Source of the DNA: Lagopus muta
Taxonomy: Eukaryota; Chordata; Aves; Galliformes; Phasianidae
Assembly: GCF_023343835.1 (NCBI RefSeq)
Contig: NC_064449.1
Coordinates: 1,897,778 to 1,961,777, forward strand
DNA length: 64,000 nucleotides
Direction: 5' to 3'
Part shown: positions 30,701 through 45,700 of the stretch, piece by piece
Layout of the letters: every line of letters starts with the position of its first letter
How positions within the stretch are numbered: position 1 is the stretch's first letter
Notes under the pieces: generated by a model
What the model saw: only the letters and a program-made list of their open reading frames with translations
Told to the model about the DNA's origin: nothing
Database searches by the model: none
Position numbers and translations under genes: made by a program

Positions 30701-33700
30701 CACAGAACTGGGGGCTTCCAGAAGATGCCTCCGGTCCTCACCCCCTGCATGATGCAGGGCCCACCCTGTGAGGACAGCCAGGGCCTTTGTCTGCTGGGCT
30801 TTGACTTTACCCCCAAGGTATGAGACTGCACAGCCTGTGCAGGCCCCTCTGCCAGTGTGGGATCGCCCTCTGTGTTGAAATGTCTTCCTTATACTTAATC
30901 GTCACGTAATAAAGTGAAGGGAGAGGTACCTCCCTACAGTGGTTTTATAACAGCTCATCTCTGCGAGCACAGAAGTAGCTGAGTGTCCTTGACCATTTTT
31001 CATCCTCCAGGTGATGGAAACATGCAGGTTTTCAAGACAGCCCCGTAGCTGCGTAGTAACTCTGAGCTACTTGTATTTAACCAGCTTTTTTGTGATGCTT
31101 GTTCCCAGTCATCTTGTTTTCACAGGATGCTTGCTTTATCCATATGGTGCTGTGCTGTTAATCACTGTTCATTTTTCTGTTTTTGAGGAATCCCATCTTG
31201 GGTGCTTTGTAACCAGAGACGCAATGCAAGTCAAAGCAGTGCTCAAGCTGTCAGTTTGCAGACCAGGTTCCTCTGTTCCCAGTTTATTGCTGCATGCAGG
31301 GAGTCCCTCATCTCTTAAATCTGGTGTAATGGCCCATGTGCTTTATTGGATGAAGCTGCAGCAAAAGTAAGTGCTTTACTGCAGTAAGCTTTGCATTTTG
31401 AGGTGGCCAGAGGAGCAGTGCACTCAGTTTTTGAGGGGTGTAGGTGTAACCTGCACTGCTGACTTGAGGTAGACTTCAGACAGCATCACACGTGCTGCAG
31501 TTTTAGTTCCTGGAGACTATTGTGAGTATGGGTAGTACTTATGGGCTCACCTGCATGGGTGCCTATGGGAGAATAGTTACTGTCTGACCACTTCTGGTGT
31601 CAAATGCTCCAGCTTTTACTGTGGTGTTTGTCCTCAGCTGTCCTCCATGGAGGCTGTGGCAGTTTGCTCAGGGCTCCCTGGTTTGAATTGCTTTCCATTC
31701 AGTGCACTGTAACTCACCACAGGGCCCCTCTGCTGTTTCCATGTTGCAGCAGGTTGGGCTGCTGAACCTTTCCGTATCGTATCCTGCTTGCATATTCATT
31801 ACACTGTAGCTATAGGTAACTTTGGTAATTGTAGGTGACTTGAGTGCACGGTGACATTGGAGCCCTCTGCTCCTTGCAGGGACCTCAGACCCACAGCTGA
31901 TGGCAGAGCTGGAGTCGCTCTGAAACATGAGTTGTTGTTCCCTGGTGTCTTGGAAGTCCCCGCATTGGAGTGTGCTCGAAGATGGGGCTGGTGGAGGTGT
32001 TAGATTCCCCATCAAGTCTTCATTATGCCGTTCAATTATTTTAATCGTTCTCCCATCAGCTTGGCAGGGCCCTTGATACGTTTTATTCCGACCTTTGTTT
32101 GGTTTTGATCGAGAAGCTTGTTTAATAATTAATGGCTTCATTTCTCTTTGTCTGATGACTGCAGGCGGACGGGGCGTGCTGCAGCTGGCTGCGCTGCTCC
32201 TGGGTCAGCCACTGCTGACTCACACGGCTGTGTGTGCTGAGCCTCCAGGCCCTGCAAACATCAACTTGAGAATTAAAAATGCCAGTTTGAAGGCATGGTA
32301 CGGCGGGGCTGTTGGCACAGCTCGGCTGGCAGCAGGAAGCAGAGCGCATCCCCTTGGCTCCTCGCTCCTGGTCGCGCAGTGTTGCGTCGCGCTGCTCAGC
32401 ATTTGCTGTGCTGTGGTGAAATTCTGCAGCGTAAGTGTGCAGCGTGGCTTCTGTGTGCATGTCAGCAGTGAGCTGTCACGCTCGGTGCAGCAGCTGTGTG
32501 CATCCAGCAGCCCTTCCCTTCATGCTCCTTTGGGCCACGCTGCATTCCTGTCAACCTTCCTGAGCCTTTCTTTTTTGCCTTTCCTTTTAAATCTCGCTCT
32601 TCGAGATGGGATATTCCTGCTTTGAAATCACGACTGAATAGATGTGTGTCCCCACTGTGACTGTGGAGGAGGGCCTTCATTTCCTAAAAATAGTCTTAAT
32701 TCTCCGTGTCTTTCTAGATAAAGAGCACTGTGCAGGCATGCACAGCGGGTTGGAGTGGTTTCTGCTCTGCATGGGAAGATAAATATGGTGCTGTAGGAGT
32801 CGGTGCCTTGCCTTTCCTTCTTTAACATGAAGCAGTGATGCCTAAAATCTGTTATTAGCAGCTAAAGGTTTCTGCTCAGCACTTTATAAGGAACAGAGCA
32901 GAAAATGATGTCCTTTACACCTACTGCTTGTGTATTGCTGCTATATGCAGAAGACCTCTTTCCTTTGGGTTGGGGTTGGTGTGGATGCCTCAGCAGTGTG
33001 GCTGCGTTGTTAATGAATGGAGGAGGGCCTTTTTCTTCAGCACAGCCTCACTGTGCTGTGTGCTGGCAGTGGGCAGCCAGGTGCCAGGCCCCAGCAGGGC
33101 TGCTCGTAGCCAATGCCTGCCCTGTGTGTGTCTGTTCACAACCTGTCCTTTTTCAGATCTCCTGTGATTGTGGAGGGTGGTGGCCCGTGTTGGAGGCATG
33201 GAAAGCACACAGGTCATGGCTCAGAGCAGCTTGCAGGGCTCCTGCCAGCAGGACAGAGACACAACAGGTGTATCATGGACGAGAGTTTGGGACCTCCTAG
33301 GACAGTGATGTTCTCCTCTTGGTGAGCGCCCAGCAGAGAGCTGAGAGCAGGCATGTGCTTCAGTGAGCATCTTTCTGCCTTGCAATGTGCAGCAGGTGAG
33401 CGGTGCCACCTGAGCCTGCAGCTCGTTAGGAGTTAAACCAAAGGTTAACTCCTTCATTGAATCCTTTTTGGAGGCCCTCCTGACCCAATTGTGGTCAAGC
33501 TTTCCTGCTTCAGAAGCCCCATCCTTTGTTATTAGGATGCATACCTTCAAGCATTGATGTTTCCAAGTGTGTAGCTGTATATACACACACATGCTTACTC
33601 TGAATGATGCTGTGAGCTCTGCATTTGCCATTTATTGTTCCCGTGTTACCACTTAGGTGTTACTCAGCAGATCTTGTGGAGCAGAAAGTGCTACAGGTTT

Positions 33701-36700
33701 ATTATGTGTGGTCAGGTGAAACTAATATACGGCTTCATCCAAGCAGTTTTTCCTTTCCCTGCTGCTTATGTATCTGTGTTGCTGCAGGACTGCTGCAGGC
33801 TCCCATCTCGGCCTCTCCTGGGATGTAATTTCTGAAAGCAGCAGGAGGTAAGGCAGTTCTCAAACCAAAAGCCGTTTTGCCTGAAGTCGTCTTTTGTTTT
33901 TATGCTGCTGGTAGGTTGCTGCATATTTCATGGAAATAGTACAAAAGGTGACAGAATCGTCTTAGTCTTGTGTGATTTAAATTGAAGGTGCACTGCAGGC
34001 TCTGGGCTCCTATTGCTGGTTTGCACTGTTCCTTTCTTTGTCTTGAGACAATGCGTGGGACTCCTGGTGAAGCTGTTTGGTGTTCACAGCAGCTGTGTCT
34101 CACTAAGGATCGATTGGGAGTGCTGTGTGGCTGGATATGTGTTGAGTGCTTGGTCATGTAATGTGATTTTTCTTTTTATAGGTACCAGATTACACAATAC
34201 TAGCCCAGTATTTGCTTTGGAGTATCTTTATCAGTGGTGCAATCACAGCAAGTCTATGGATGGTACAAATAAGAGCAGAGAGGCTGCTGTGCTAGAAAGT
34301 GCACCATCAGGTGGGAAACCCAGGAGGTGGGTTTTCACTGGAGGCAGGGGCCAAGCACTGGGGTCCTGCAGTGCATTCCTGGTGGTGCCCAAACTCTGGC
34401 TCCATAGGGTGCAGAGCAGCCCAGTCTGGTTGCTCCTGCATACAGCAGGTTGCACTTGGCATCCCAAGGTGCCACCTAATCTCTGTTAATGTATGGTTCT
34501 GTCCTTGTGTGGTTCCTGCTCTGCTCTCTCTGTGGGTGAGGCTCAAATCACGCCACAGGGATGTGGGGTAGGAGTGCCCATAGGGGTGTACCTTGTAATG
34601 GCTGGGCCTTGCTGCTGTGCACTGAGTTGGGAAATAAGCAGGGTCCACTGGAAGTCTGAAAAGCTGCTTTGGTGGGGAGTCAGCAAGGACACTGGTGCTT
34701 AAAGTGTGGTTCAAGCAATATAACTGCACTGTGTGCTCTGTGCCTGTTATGAAGTGGATCCTTTAATAGTGCTGAGAGTTCAGTTTTGTAGAAACCAGCA
34801 GTGCTCATCAAACTGCTCCAGCCCAAGCTTAGCAGTAGTGGTTCCTGCACTGTTTGCAGTTCTGCTTTTTTTTCCCCCCTTCAGTTTGGTAGTTTGATTC
34901 TCTAAAGTTAAGGTCAGACTAGAGGAAGGGCTCCTGTCTGATATTTGGGGGTTGACAAGCCAATACAAATGCATGCACATCATCTAGGATGTGACTAAAC
35001 TGCTTTGCTGGTGTATTGTGGGTTTCATTAGAGAGTGTTTAAATACAGAATGGATGGGAATTGTGGACCTGGCCAAGCTCACGTACCTTAGGAGCAGGGT
35101 TTACTTCAGGAGCTGAAGGATAGGAACCCTGCCATGTTCTCACCTGTGTGCTCGTGTCCGTGTAGCTGCTTGGGACATCTGCAGCCCTAAGATGCCTTTA
35201 CAGTGCAGTGTTGAATATCTTGGGCTTCTCCAGTTTGGGAGCGTCGCAGGTTCATGCGTGACCTGCCATCCCTGGTGAAGCACTGCTGTGATGTCACTCG
35301 CTCAAAATGTGACGTGGGAACAAGGCTTTGCTTTTCATTTCCCAATGCACAGCAGCTGTAAGCAGGCATATCAATGTGTGGGCTGTCTGCTGGTGGGAAC
35401 AGGAGGAGTTCAGTTCCACGGGCCTCCAAGCGCTGCAGGATGGTGGTGGCACCTCTGCAACGAAGCTGGGAGCACACAGCTGGGCTCTCCTTGCTGCTGC
35501 CACAGGAGCTGCAGTCAGATGCAATGCCCCCTGTGTTGTACAAGTAAAGTCTGTTGTTACCATCAGGTGTGTTTCTAGTTTACGACTGGGGTTTGTTTAT
35601 GGAACTGCTGGTTAATCTGCACTGATTTCACATGCACCTCACTGAGTGCTGTGGTGCCCTGTGTAGGTGTTACAGTGAGCCTATGCCCCACCAGCAGGAA
35701 CAGCCTATAAGTGCACTCCATGCCCAAGAAAAACACTGAGAGAGGGCTTATTGGTCAAGCTTTATGCTGCTGCAGCTGGATGTGGTGGATGGCAGCTGCT
35801 GAGCAAGACTTTAGCACAAGGAGCAGGATGGGAAGCACAGCACCCTGCTGCTGAGGTGCTGAGAGCCATTCAGTCTTCCAAAGCCATCTTTTGTCCCAGT
35901 TGTTTTTTCCTTTAGTTGCTAATGGGAGAAAACATGATGGATGTTTGTTGGCTTTGTAAGAGAGCAGAGAGAACAGGGCGGTGGTAATGTGTGATGTATT
36001 AAGGGAGAGTTTATAGCCAGAGGAGTGAAAACCTGGCAGAGATGCTTCAAACTGCTGTCTGGTTTCAGTGTGCTCGTGTGATTGAAATGAGCGAGGGCAC
36101 GTCGTGCTGCTCGGTGCTAAGTGCACCTTTTGTATCTCTAATAAAACCTCAAGAGGAATGTTTCTGCTGTGCCAGATCTCTATAAAAAGAATCTGCTCCT
36201 GCGTGCGAGCGTTGCGGGTCTGACAGCTTGGTTTTCTCCACTTGATCTTCAGGTAATCTAGCTCCCTTTCTTGGGGAGGAAAAAAGAGCATTTTGCTGCT
36301 TTTTGACTGGTGTGTAATTCTTAGTGTGCTGTTCTGGGAAAGGCTTCCTACAGCAGCCCTCCTTCTGCTGCACGTTACAGCCTTCCTTTTGCCCTTGAGA
36401 TCCATCTCTCCCAGCAGCACAAAACCTCCTCCTTGTCACTGTGCCTCCAGCTGTTCTTCCACCTGCTGTCCTCTGGGGCCTGGAGGACCAACTCCTCCAC
36501 ACCAACACGTGCAACTGGGGGAATGCTTCAACCTCCTGCAGGAACCAGGAGTGTTGTGATGTGCTTTTCCAAGCACCAAAGACCTGCAGTGCTAGGTAGG
36601 CTGCTTTTGCTGGAATTGGAGTGCGTGATTTCCTTCCAGTGCTGAGCTCTGCTTGCCAACATCTGTTTTCAGAGGTGTGACTGTAATCTCATAACATACT

Positions 36701-39700
36701 GGAGGAGTTTCCATGGATGTGCTGGTGTCAGTCAGTGCACACAGTAAATAGCTTTCTGCTTTTCCTGTTTTCACTCTTTTTCTGCACTGACAAAGTGAGT
36801 GGGTCACTGCCCCTTTGTGTGGTAGTGCGTTGCTTTGGCCAGTTGGAACTGTCCTAATTAGAAAGAACAAATATCCACTCAGAGCTCAGCCCCTAGGAGC
36901 AGGTCAGACTTCAAATCATGGAATTGTTAAGGTTGGAAAAGACCTTTAAGGTGCTCAAATCCACCCCCATGCCCACTGACCCTCAGTGCCACATCCTCAC
37001 TGTTCTTGTGCCCCTCCTAGGACAGTGGTGTTCTCCTCCAGGTGAGCACCCAGCTGAGAGCAGGCAGTAGATCCCAGGCAGTGCTGAAGCAGCTGTAAGA
37101 ACTGCACATAAAGCTCCCTAAGCATCTTACTGCTCCAAGGGGTTTCTTGCAAAACAGTATGCTGAGGTAACACTGAACGTCTGGTTTGAGCAATTGGGAC
37201 ATTCACTTAGAGCTCTAACTCACCCTTTTCTAAGTGAGAGCAGCTCCTTGTGAAGGAGGTTGGCTTTGCCTCCCCCCCCCCCCCTTGGCTGCACACTTAA
37301 CTTTTCTGTTCCTGCTAACCATGATCAATATCCATGGGATTTCTGCAGCAAACACGCTGCCCATCAGCACTGGTCCCAGTGCAGAGGATGGCATGACTCA
37401 GATGCCCAAGATGAATTTCTGAAGGCGTGTGTGACCTGCATGTGCTCTGTGTGGCTGTGTATTCCTGCATGGAGACAGAGGGGGAGTGTGGGTCGCACTC
37501 AGTGCTCCTTATTTTGGTGCTCTGTCACTGATCAGTTAATGCCTTGCTCTAACCATTGGGCCTTTTCCATGTTTCATCCCTGCCTGACCCTGAGCAGAGG
37601 CTGCTGATGGAAGCTGATGGCAGGTGGAACTTCAGGAAGAAATCTCAAGATGTTGATGATGGAAGGCATGTTGGGGTGTTTGGTATTGCAGGGAAAGCCC
37701 TTGAGATCAGCTGTGCAAGGTCACCTGGGCATCTGCAAGATCTGCCAGATCCCTTGGATCTGCCAGGCTGAATCATGGGCCAGTAAGCAGTTAACTCCTG
37801 ATTTCTATTTTAAAAAAGCTCTTGGCATCTCTGAAAAGCCAGCTGCCAACTTTTTATTTTTTAGGCTGTGTCATAAGGAATGGGAAAGATCCCACGTTGC
37901 GTTGTACTGCCCCAGGCACTCGCATTGCACCCATGGTTTAAGTTCTTGCATTTTCTTTTTGTTTCATCAGTTATACGGGAAAAGAAATGCTATTCACTGA
38001 ATTGCTAACCCCTGTGCTTCCCAGGAACGTGTCCCAAAGGATGCAGTGGTGAGCCTGTAAATCTGACCATCCTGCAGGCATTATAGTGGAGATCATGGAA
38101 GTAACTTATGTATATATCTCAGTTCCTGAGCTCATGCACTCTTCTGCTCAGGCAGCAGCTTTGTGCCAGCTGCCCGAAGAGCTGGCTGTGAGCTGAGCCC
38201 AGGAGCTGTGTGGTTTGATTCCAAATGCAGTGATCTAGCTTTGCCTCTTACCCAAATGATGTGGGTTCTGCATCCAGTTCACCTCTCCTCATCAGGTGTG
38301 TATCTAGAAGAAATAGCTCATCCAGACAGAAATTCCTTGCTGTGGTTTTAGTGCTGTTTCGAAGCTGGCAAAAAGAAAAGTGCTGACTTTAAAATGATCT
38401 TCAGTGTTGGAAGTTGCGGGCTGTAATTCATTCACAGCATCTCCGAAGGGAAATTGGTACTGAAAGCATTAACATCAACTGCATCTTGCATAAGGGCAGC
38501 AGCCCACAGCAGGAGAAACATTCTTGGGAAGAAGCTCGTCTGCCCATGTTAGGTCTGAGCAAGAGTGGATGAGACTTGTGCTCAAACCAGACCTCTGTAA
38601 TCTGAAAACCCAGGGGCATCCTTAGCAGTCTGAATAGCGTTATGAATGCACGTCAGTGGGGTAAGAATACAATGTCTGTCCTCTATTGGCTGTGCTGTGC
38701 ACTCATGTTCTCAGACGTGGTGGTGAGAAAATGCAAACAGGAGGTGACTGTGGTTTTATCCTGATCATTTAACACCATTTCCAAGGGCCAAGAGGCCAGT
38801 GCGAACTTAAAGGCTGCGGCAGTAACAAGCGCAATTACTGCCTGAGGCTCACGTCTGCTGGGTTGCATTTGTGTCAGCGTTCTTGTGCAATAAGAGCATT
38901 TGTCAAATTAACCTTGTGTATGGTAATTTGTTCGTTCTTGCTTAAAACAGAGCCACCAGACATGTAATTCACGCGTCTCGCCGTTTGTAAGCTAACTGCT
39001 GCCCACGTGATGGGGTCTGGACCAGGCCTTTTAACTGAGACGGTGGACTTAGTGGCAGTGCTACCCACAGATCTTGATTTGTTTCTTTTTTTACTTTGTG
39101 TGTGTGATCTTCATCTCAGTTGACCATTTTTTTCTAAGCAAAAAGACTGATCTGGTGTTTTTTTTTGAGAAGTGGGGAGGGGGGGGTTTGTATCATTGCC
39201 CTCTGAAAGCTGAGCCTTTGTGGGCTGCATCACCTGCCCTGCTGGGCTGTGCCTGGGGGCTGTGGTTTGCCACTTCTGTTTAAGCATTGTAGTTACTGCA
39301 ACTCACAGAAACACCAAGGTTGGAGAAGACCTTCAAGATCATCCAGTCCAACCATCCACTCATCACCAGTAATTCTCATTAAGCCACATCCCTCAACACA
39401 AAATCCATATTAGTTCCTTGAACTAATGTGATGCCACGAGTCTCCTGTTAGTAAGGCAGACACTTTAGGATCCCTTCAATTTCACCAGCTCCTTACCACA
39501 CTCAGCTTCATCCCCATCTTCCATCAAATCAGCCATATTGTCCACAGCACTCAGACCTCTGTGCCCCAATCATTCCTTGTGATTGCATCCCGAGTTCAAG
39601 GGAATTGCTCCTCCAAGCTCCAATTTCCACCAGGGAACATCACAGTTTGAACCAAGTCTGCTCACTTCTAGGCAAACTTCTACAAGACCTCACCTTGGAT

Positions 39701-42700
39701 TTAATCAGGAATTAAACCATGTGGATGTGGAGGATACCAAAACATGAACAATGAATAATCTGATGCACGGGGGAAAGGTTTGTAATGAGAAATAAAGGCA
39801 TGAGAAACAAAGGAAACGCACTGCCCTGGGATATTTCACTTACAGCAGTGGGTTATTAACTGCAGAGCTTACCATTTGCAGCAGAGCACTGTGTCACAGC
39901 ACATGCTCTGACATGTTTGGACATGGAAGAATAGGGGAAAAAAGGAAAGAAGAAAAAACAAACAAACAACAACAGAGCACCCTCTCACCATCCTTTCTGA
40001 TTGCTGGGGTGAATGGACTGTTACAAAACATAGGTTTTCTAACTCTTTCCTTCCCTGTCCCAGCTTATGTAGACAACAAAGAAGTCACTTTGGTCGTTGT
40101 CAGCGTCCTTTTACCCAAGGAGGCTGCTTGCTTCCATTGCAGAGCTTTGTGGTTTGCTTTCCACCTTGTAACAAGGTCCCCAGACTCACTGAAATGCCTG
40201 CAGGTGTTGCCTGTCTCGTCCCCACGCAGCCCATCAGCTGCTCCTGGTGGCAGAAGCACCAGCCCAATCTAAAACGTCTTTCTGCTGAGCAAATCAATCC
40301 CTAAGCACAGCATAAAGGGATGAAATAGCTGCTACTGTAAACACCCTAAACATCAGATGATACCTTGTGTGTTTTGCACATCTGCAGCCAGATCCCCGTG
40401 CTCACCATCATCCTGTTTCTGAACTTTTATTTGGAAATAAAGCTCACGTAGTTGTGAGGAGCTTCTTTAAAACGTTAAGCGCCTGCAAATTACAACATCC
40501 TACACGTGCAACTGGAGAATAAGTTGCAACTCATACACCTCTTTGAGAAGCCTAAAGATGATAACAAATACCTGTTCATTTAGGAGCCCTGCACCCAACA
40601 CAACTCATTTCTAACACAGAGTTTGGGAGGTACAGGTAAGATCCTGCTAACTGGGAAGGACCTGGTGGGGAGGAGAGCAGCCATACTGTGCACCTATTTG
40701 TGGCTGGAGTGTTGTTGGAGCCCTTTCTTGGATGGAGGAGGATCTAAAACACTCTGAATTAAAACCTTGCTATGCACATTGCCCCAGACCCATAACATTT
40801 AAAGGCCCTGTGAGCTTCTCAGATTCAGTCATAGCAGCACAGAGCACCTTTCCCATACAGAGCAAGGGGATGGCACCCTGTGAGCCCATGGTGACGGCGA
40901 TACCCTTATCAGCCGTGGCCACTGCTGGTGTCACCAGTGGTTAAATGGAGATAGCATGGCTTGCAGAGAGGAGCTGGAGCTCATGGTAACCCAAATGCCA
41001 CTTGGCTGCTCCTTTTGTTTTCCGAGTGTTGGCTCACTGAGGTTTTTCTTTATCCCTGTTGGCCACTGCTGAGGTTCCCTTGGCAGAATGTCTGCACTGT
41101 GCCTACCAGAGAGTGATGTGTGTTACAGATGGTAGTCCTGAAGAGTGCATGTGGGAATAGATTGCTTCCACAGTGTCCTTCTGTGTGAGGTGGAGGCCCT
41201 GGGGAAGCAGGACATCCTTCTCATGGGGGAAGGAGCTTTGTGCTGGAAAGAGCTGGGACTTGTTTGCGTTTATTTATCACAGCATCACTGTATGCTTGGT
41301 TTGGAAGGGATGTACAGCCCCTCAGCCTGTGCTGTGAGGCTGGTTGCCCCAACTCCAGCCTGGACCTGAGTGCTGCAGGGAATGGGGCAGTCTGGGTCTT
41401 GAGAGCTGCCAAGCTGACGTGTCTCTGAAGTTCCCTCGCCTTCCCCATCCATTAGACCTGCATCCATTCCAAGGTTTGTGGCTGGTGTTGAAGAAGCCGT
41501 GGGCTGGGCAGTGCTGACATAGGCAGAATGCACTGCTGAGGTTCTGCCTCCAGCCTCTGTGCAGCATCTGTGATGGATGCGGTGCCTCGTGCTGTGCTGA
41601 GGCTGTGGCTGAGGATGTCACTGTGACAAATCACCTCCCCGTGCCTCCCCTGTGCCTTTTCTCCTCTTGGGGAGAAGGCGCTGTGAGGAGAGACAGCTCC
41701 TGTTTGTAAATGACACGGAGCAGAGAGGTGTTCTTTTGGTTGTTTCCTTGCAAAGGATTTCTCTGCACAGCCGTGGGTGCTGCAAGTAAACTGGAGCATC
41801 CAAATCCTGCAGCTGTCCTTGCACCCCTCTGTTTGGAGGAGAGGTGTCAGGCTGTGCAGATCCAACCCCTTCAACACTGCTGGTTGGTGGCTGCAGCCTG
41901 CTGCTGTGACACAACAGTGCTCTGGGACAACAGCCTGGATCTGTTGATTGTTTTTCCCTGCAACCTGATTGTCACTATTCTGTCCCCATCACCACTGTGG
42001 CCACTTGTGGATTAATCAGCCCGTAAATGAAAGCAAACAGAGCCTTTTTGCAGGAATCTCAGTCCAACCCTTGCCATATGCTTGTTTGGGTCTTGTTTGC
42101 AAATGTGGTAGGTTTGGTGAAAAGAAAAAGAGGAAGCAAAAAAAATATCTCAGCTGTTTGTCATGTGGAGCTTGTGGTTCGTATGAGATGTGCTGAGCAA
42201 GCTTGTGCTGTGCTGGTTGTGTGCATCGCCTGCCCTGTGAGCGGGGGAAGCTGCTCCTGGCCAAGGGCAGGCTTTCTCTTGGACCCTTTGCTCTGGAATT
42301 GAGTTGCTGTAAAAAAAAATCCTTCCTTGAACTGAGAGAGAGTGAGAATGCTGGGGGGTTTGGTGTCTGTGCTGGTATCTCTAACGTCAGCCACGTGAAT
42401 GGGAGATCATGCTGGTGCGTTCTGGGCTTCCTGCTGCCGTGCAGCATCCCTGGGACATACGTGTGGGATTTCTGCTATTCTTTCATTTCTCTTGCTTCAA
42501 AAAAAAAAAATAAATCCTTGGGCTAAAAATATTCTCCAGGTTAATAATGGAAGCAGAATGTTCTGCATGTGGCTTTCTAGTCAGGCAATTAAACACCGAG
42601 GCATCTTCTGAAGCAAGCTTCAGTCTGAACCTTTGCTCTCCCCATGGGTTTGTTCCCCTCCCTCCATCCCCAGGCAGGACTGTGAAAGGGGTGACAGTTA

Positions 42701-45700
42701 TCTTTGCTCAGATTTATGAAGGAATGTCTGAATGCTTTTTGAAAGCACTTTGGTTTGATTCTTGTCCTGCTGTGGAGTCGCAAGGAGCCACCAGCAGCAG
42801 TCCTGCACCCTGCTTGGCTGTGCACCCCTGACTCCAGCAATGAACTTGGCCGCTGCTTCTCCCAGATACAGAGATATGCACTTCTTTGGGACTTTCACAC
42901 CCGGATTTACTTCCTTCTCTCTGGGGAAATGCTCCAAAAGTGCCAGCAGAAGGCTTGGCCAAGGCTCAGCTTGGTAAGCCCTGATCCAATCCGTGGCTGC
43001 TAACAGAACCATGCTCAGTGATGTGCTCTTCAACTCCTCCTGCTTGGGAAGTTCTTTCCAAGGATGTGCCAAGTCTCATGGCTCTCTATGGAAGAGTTGC
43101 ATTGTTTTCATTTTCTGTTTTCAAAAGCTGATGGGTGTGGGCAATATCCTGGAGCTGCTAATCTCAGTGTGACCTCAGCCATCTGCCAAAAGGTCTCCTG
43201 CAGGCTGAGGGAAGGAGGCCATGTGGCTGCAGGGCTGTCCTGCAACAGCTGTGCTGTGCTAACTGCATTTCTTCTGCAGCATTCTGTCCCCATGGGAGAA
43301 ATAGTTGAGCCCAGCACATCTGCATGCTGAACAAACAGAGGCTGAGTGGGTAAAATACTGAGGAGCCAAGAGGTAGGATCCAGTTAATAGATGGGTGATG
43401 CTGATCTGTGACAGCCTGTTCTCTGCCTCAGGGTCACCTGAATGCTTTGAGAGTGATGGAAAGGGAATGCAGCATTTGGGATGTGGGGCTGGGTGTGTTG
43501 GTTGCTCAGGCTCACAGCAGGTAAATGGTTTTGATCTCACAGAGGAGATATCTCTTGGAGGACAGGGTGAGCATATTGCAGAGGTCATTGCCATGGGTGC
43601 GCCTTGACTTGTGTTTGGATCTGTGGTGATGCTTAGTGATAGAGTGGTGCCAGGAACGTGGGAGCAGGCAGTAGTGACCCTTCCAGCATAGGGAAGAAGT
43701 CTCAGCTCGGTGTTTGTGCAGTGTTTTGCTGTGGATAACCCAGTTTAAAGAACTAACTCGCCAGTGTGAAGCCAAATGTAACATAATGAGGTCCCTACAT
43801 GTGCTGTACCTACTGAGCTCAGCCGCACCGAAATACATTTGCAGCCACAGCAGTTCAGAAGCTCACCCTGACCCTGTGGTCGCTTGGATGGTGTGTGTGC
43901 TGCTAAGGGAAAGGAGAAGCCGAGCTGTAAGGGGATGAGGTGGTGCTCAGGGGAGGGAATCAGCAGAGCGATGTCTCATACTGCTGCAGGATCCCCTTCC
44001 GGTTAGGATGCTCCCTGATATTCTCTGTCTGCAGCTTCTTGGGATGCACGTGCAGTGTGGGCACTCACTCCTTCCTAAACTAGGGTGACTTGCATGGTTT
44101 CAAGAGGCTGAATTTTCAGAGGGCAGCAGTGATGGCCCCAGCACAGAGCAGCTTAGCCCCAAGCATCCATCATCCTTGCTTGCTGTAACCAAGGAGTACC
44201 TGGGGGCAGAGCGTGACCTGGTGCTCGCACTGCTTGCTGCCTCCCATTAACATCCTGCAGAGCTGCACAGTTGGAGTCACGGGGCACAGCAGCATCTTGC
44301 CAGCATTAAAGCAAAACCTTTGGCTGTCATGTGTAAAGCTGTGATGTCACCAAACTGAAGCTGCAGAGCTTAGGTGAAAAACTTAATCCTTTCTTTTTTT
44401 TTCCTTTGGCCTTTACTCTGTTGCTAAATCTGAGCTCTTATCATACAGCAGTGAAATTCAGTCATTGCAGAGTGAGAGCATCTTTCTTTTGCGTAACTCT
44501 GGAGCACTGGATGTGGCTCAGGTGTTCCTCCAGGACTAGCAAGGAGGCCTTTACATCACGATTTGCTCTTTTCTGTTATACCTCATCTGCCGGGTTGTGA
44601 GGTAAGAGATGCTGAGAATGAGACTGCAGGTGTTTTACGTGGGAGATCTCTCTGCATAGCCAAAAGCCCAGAGTTGTCTCGTTAAGCTCTGTGTGTTTAG
44701 ATCTGTGGTATTAAAGTAACCTTAACAGCTTCTCTGGTTGTCTGCCATATGCCTTGCACGCTGTGCACAGCTATGACTTTACATCCCTGAATTCAGTAAG
44801 AGCTTTGTTCTGAGCAGCAGAAGATCCCGGCAGCGTCCAGCTCTCCTCTCGTTGAACCCCAGTTCGGCCCCTTGCAGCCTGCCCACGTGTTTTCCCATAT
44901 GTGCAGCTCTCGGATTATTGCAGAAAGTGAAGAATCACAAAATCTGCCCCGGATCACGTTATGCAATAGTTGAGCTGCTGGCAGTGAATAAGCAGATCCA
45001 GCTGAACACAAGTGCTTCTGAAGGGCACCTCGTATTTTCTGCATGCGGACAGAGGAAATGGCTTGTTGGCTGGGAGCTGGGTCAGGTGCCTGGCTCGTGT
45101 GTGGGTGCTGAGTGATGGCAATTGATTTCCCATGCAGATCGGTGCTGAGAGGTGAGATAGCTTGAAGAACAGAATCCTGTACCCAATTGCTTTTCTTGGG
45201 TGGGAGAGCAGCGCTGAGTTATGGGACTTAATTTAGTGAAGTCACCTTGGAGACCTTTTGTTTCCTGTGTAAGAGAAAATCATTTTAGCTGTTTTCTAGA
45301 AGTGAAAAGTAATCCCTCCTGGGAGAATGCCAGTACATGCTGCATCACGAGGTGAATGATTCTGGCGATGAATATCAGTGCTTGGCTTTGTTTTGAGCCA
45401 AATCACCCCTCTTGCAAACAAACATTGCCACGCTGCATCGCTGAGTTTGAACTTCACACTTAGGAGGTGCCAGGGGGCTTTCCTTCCTGCAAGGCTTCTG
45501 TCTGCACGTGGAGCCTGCAAAGCAGTGCCAGAGCTGAGTAGGTGAGGAAAACCCTGGGGATGCTGTGGCTGGTAATGCAGAGTGGCTCTTACTGTTGTTG
45601 TCTGTGTACCAGGTTGGGATGCAGCTCCTTGCACCCTGCGTTGGTGATGCGTTGTTATTACAGCCATGCTGAAGGTTGCAGAGAAGGAAGCAGCTGGAAA

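Noticed and set aside
34013-34489. 158-residue plus-strand frame in OSBP2 intron 1
   Set aside because: Ordinary intronic composition, no domain, no promoter or poly(A) context.
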